Both the position numbers and the translations under genes were made by a program. From contig JAGOFF010000108.1 of NCBI GenBank assembly GCA_017997315.1, forward strand, positions 1 through 7,567: DNA of 7,567 nt. The letters are read 5' to 3'. This stretch comes from Clostridia bacterium (GTDB lineage: Bacteria > Bacillota > Clostridia > Saccharofermentanales > UBA5734). The notes beneath the pieces were generated by a model. It was not told the DNA's origin, did not search any database, and saw only the letters and a program-made list of their open reading frames with translations. This document shows, piece after piece, positions 6,468 to 7,567 of this stretch. The first letter of the stretch is position 1. Each line of letters opens with the position of its first letter.

Positions 6468-7373
6468 ATGGACGTACTCAAGACAATGAAAGTCGGATCG
6501 GTCTCCACCTTCCCGGGGAATCCCTGGGATCTCAAGCTCCCGATGGACAAGATGGCGGAACTGGCCATCAACGGTGCGGTCAAGTACGGCCTGGACTGCG
6601 CCCAGATCTTCGCGCTGCCCGGAATGCCCGACTCGTACTATGACTGGATCCGGGGGACCTGTGAGGAGCACGGGATCGAGCTCGACATCGGCGCCACGAT
6701 GAGCCTGTTCGACCTGACCGGCGAGAATGCGGCAAAAGCGCGCCAGGACCTGCTGGACATGGTGGCCGTGGCGAAAAAGCTGAACGCCCGGATCATGCGC
6801 CGCGGATACAACGGGCGTCTCTCGTTCGAGGGGTCCCGCTACAACAAGGATTTTCCGCTTGAGCAGCACAAGCAGTTCGTGATCGACAACCTCAAGGCGG
6901 CGGAAAAGATCCTGGCACCCGAAGGCATCTACCTGGCGATCGAGAACCATTGCGACTTTACGGGACCCGAGTTCGCGGAGATGTTCAAGGCGGTGGGTTC
7001 CGAATACGTCGGATGCGCCTTTGACACCGGAAACGGATTCACCGTGTTCTGCGATCCGCTCATCGAAGCCGAAGCGCTTGCGCCGTATACGATCACGACC
7101 CACATGAAGGACATGGTCATCAAACGCGACGCCGGATGGCGCGTTCCGTTCTATCCGAGCGGCTGTGCGCTGGGCGACGGGCATGCGGACGTCGACAGGA
7201 TCGTCCGGATCCTCGCGGAAAAGAGCCCGTACGCCAAGGGGCTGCACCTGATCGTCGAATGCGGCTGGGTCGAGCCTGTCGAGGGACTTACCAAGGAAGA
7301 GGCCGGACTCCGGAGCCTCGCGATGTACGAGAAGAGCTGGAACTACCTCAAGCAGATCACCGGAAAAATCTGA
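6468..7373 (+). CDS. Sugar phosphate isomerase/epimerase, xylose isomerase-like TIM barrel
   Basis: This 301-residue protein fits the xylose isomerase-like TIM-barrel family (PF01261, COG1082), metal-dependent enzymes that isomerise or epimerise sugars or keto-sugars. Metal-ligand positions typical of the fold are Glu159 in YLAIENHCDF, Asp186 in CAFDTGNG, His212 in TTHMKD and Glu264 in LIVECGW; a further GDGHADVD (236-243) is also usual. No signal peptide is visible, so it is cytoplasmic. ATG 6468 was chosen because AAGGGAGA at 6453-6460 lies 7 bases upstream; an in-frame ATG at 6414 overlaps the dinB stop region and lacks a site. It is followed 52 bases later by an NAD-dependent epimerase/dehydratase, so the two probably act in one sugar or sugar-acid pathway. 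The family covers many substrates, and hydroxypyruvate, inositol-type or tagatose/psicose-type activities cannot be told apart here. Confidence 0.9.
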   Translation: MDVLKTMKVGSVSTFPGNPWDLKLPMDKMAELAINGAVKYGLDCAQIFALPGMPDSYYDWIRGTCEEHGIELDIGATMSLFDLTGENAAKARQDLLDMVAVAKKLNARIMRRGYNGRLSFEGSRYNKDFPLEQHKQFVIDNLKAAEKILAPEGIYLAIENHCDFTGPEFAEMFKAVGSEYVGCAFDTGNGFTVFCDPLIEAEALAPYTITTHMKDMVIKRDAGWRVPFYPSGCALGDGHADVDRIVRILAEKSPYAKGLHLIVECGWVEPVEGLTKEEAGLRSLAMYEKSWNYLKQITGKI

Positions 7374-7383
7374 CCATGCGTCC

Positions 7384-7407
7384 CCGGACGGCGTTTCCGC
7401 CGTCCGG
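7384..7407. repeat. Perfect 10-bp hairpin between isomerase and dehydratase genes
   Basis: CCGGACGGCG (7384-7393) and CGCCGTCCGG (7398-7407) form a perfect GC-rich stem around the tetraloop TTTC. The bases after it are ACCCGAAAGGAGC, with no T run, so a standard intrinsic terminator is unlikely. The stem ends five bases before the purine-rich AAAGGAGC ribosome site of the next gene. It may protect or mark cleavage of a two-gene mRNA, or slow ribosome entry downstream. Confidence 0.6.
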
Positions 7408-7425
7408 ACCCGAAAGGAGCATTTC

Positions 7426-7567
7426 ATGAACGAAGCGTACAAGAACATCCTGATCACCGGCGGTGCCGGAAACCTTGGCCGCCATGTCCTGGAAGAGCTC
7501 AAGGGCGCCGGCTACAATGTCGCGCTGTTTGACCAGACCGGACCTGCGGAACAGTGTACGCCCTGGC
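7426..7567 (+). CDS. NAD-dependent epimerase/dehydratase (extended SDR), N-terminal part, cut by window
   Basis: Only the first 47 residues are visible. ILITGGAGNLGRHVLEEL (8-25) contains the TGxxGxxG dinucleotide-binding glycine motif (Gly12, Gly15, Gly18) of extended short-chain dehydrogenases. The second strand ends in VALFDQ with Asp36, the usual acid that contacts the adenosine ribose and favours NAD over NADP. ATG 7426 was chosen because AAAGGAGC (7413-7420) lies 5 bases upstream. It probably shares a transcript with the sugar isomerase before it and may act on a nucleotide sugar, sugar acid or similar substrate. The catalytic YxxxK part lies beyond the window, so the reaction cannot be named. 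Confidence 0.85.
   Translation, partial: MNEAYKNILITGGAGNLGRHVLEELKGAGYNVALFDQTGPAEQCTPW

Noticed and set aside
6447..7502. Long open frame on the - strand (351 codons)
   Set aside because: It is antisense to the clearly coding isomerase gene and shows no domain motif.

Overview
The window is GC-rich and densely coding, with every supported gene on the + strand. It looks like a bacterial chromosome segment. The reasons are purine-rich Shine-Dalgarno sites ahead of most starts, a near-consensus sigma70-type promoter, short gaps and two tight gene junctions (one 1-base gap, one 4-base overlap). The gene types (a GH43-type glycosidase tail, a cell-surface polysaccharide glycosyltransferase with an O-antigen ligase-like protein, a DinB polymerase, a TIM-barrel sugar isomerase and an SDR dehydratase) suggest a free-living or gut/soil anaerobe that degrades plant polysaccharide. 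Bacillota or a similarly organised phylum seems most likely, but the sequence alone does not fix the taxon.

Layout. 1-912: C-terminal part of a GH43-like glycosidase with a discoidin (F5/8 C) module and a fibronectin III-like module. 914-2104: a long-form CofE-family (coenzyme F420-0:gamma-glutamyl ligase-like) protein, one base after the glycosidase stop. 2105-2400: a 296-base non-coding gap, unusually rich in dyad symmetry, ending in a putative promoter. 2401-3684 and 3681-4955: a membrane family 2 glycosyltransferase and an O-antigen ligase/polymerase-like membrane protein, overlapping by 4 bases. 4956-5106: a strong promoter and leader. 5107-6414: DinB, DNA polymerase IV. 6415-6467: a short gap with overlapping dyads at its left edge. 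6468-7373: a sugar phosphate isomerase/epimerase of the xylose isomerase-like TIM-barrel family. 7374-7425: a gap with a perfect 10-bp hairpin. 7426-end: the start of an NAD-dependent epimerase/dehydratase.

How they work together. The glycosidase fragment and the isomerase/dehydratase pair at the two ends fit sugar release and catabolism. The middle pair fits assembly or attachment of a surface polysaccharide. DinB is a stand-alone translesion polymerase with its own promoter. The CofE-like gene has no other F420 gene near it and its substrate is open.

I see no CRISPR array, transposase, tRNA or rRNA, and no clear new defence or mobile system. The most unusual material is in the non-coding DNA: the roughly 97-bp inverted-repeat element after the CofE-like gene, the dyads around the DinB promoter, and the operator-like dyads at the DinB/isomerase junction.
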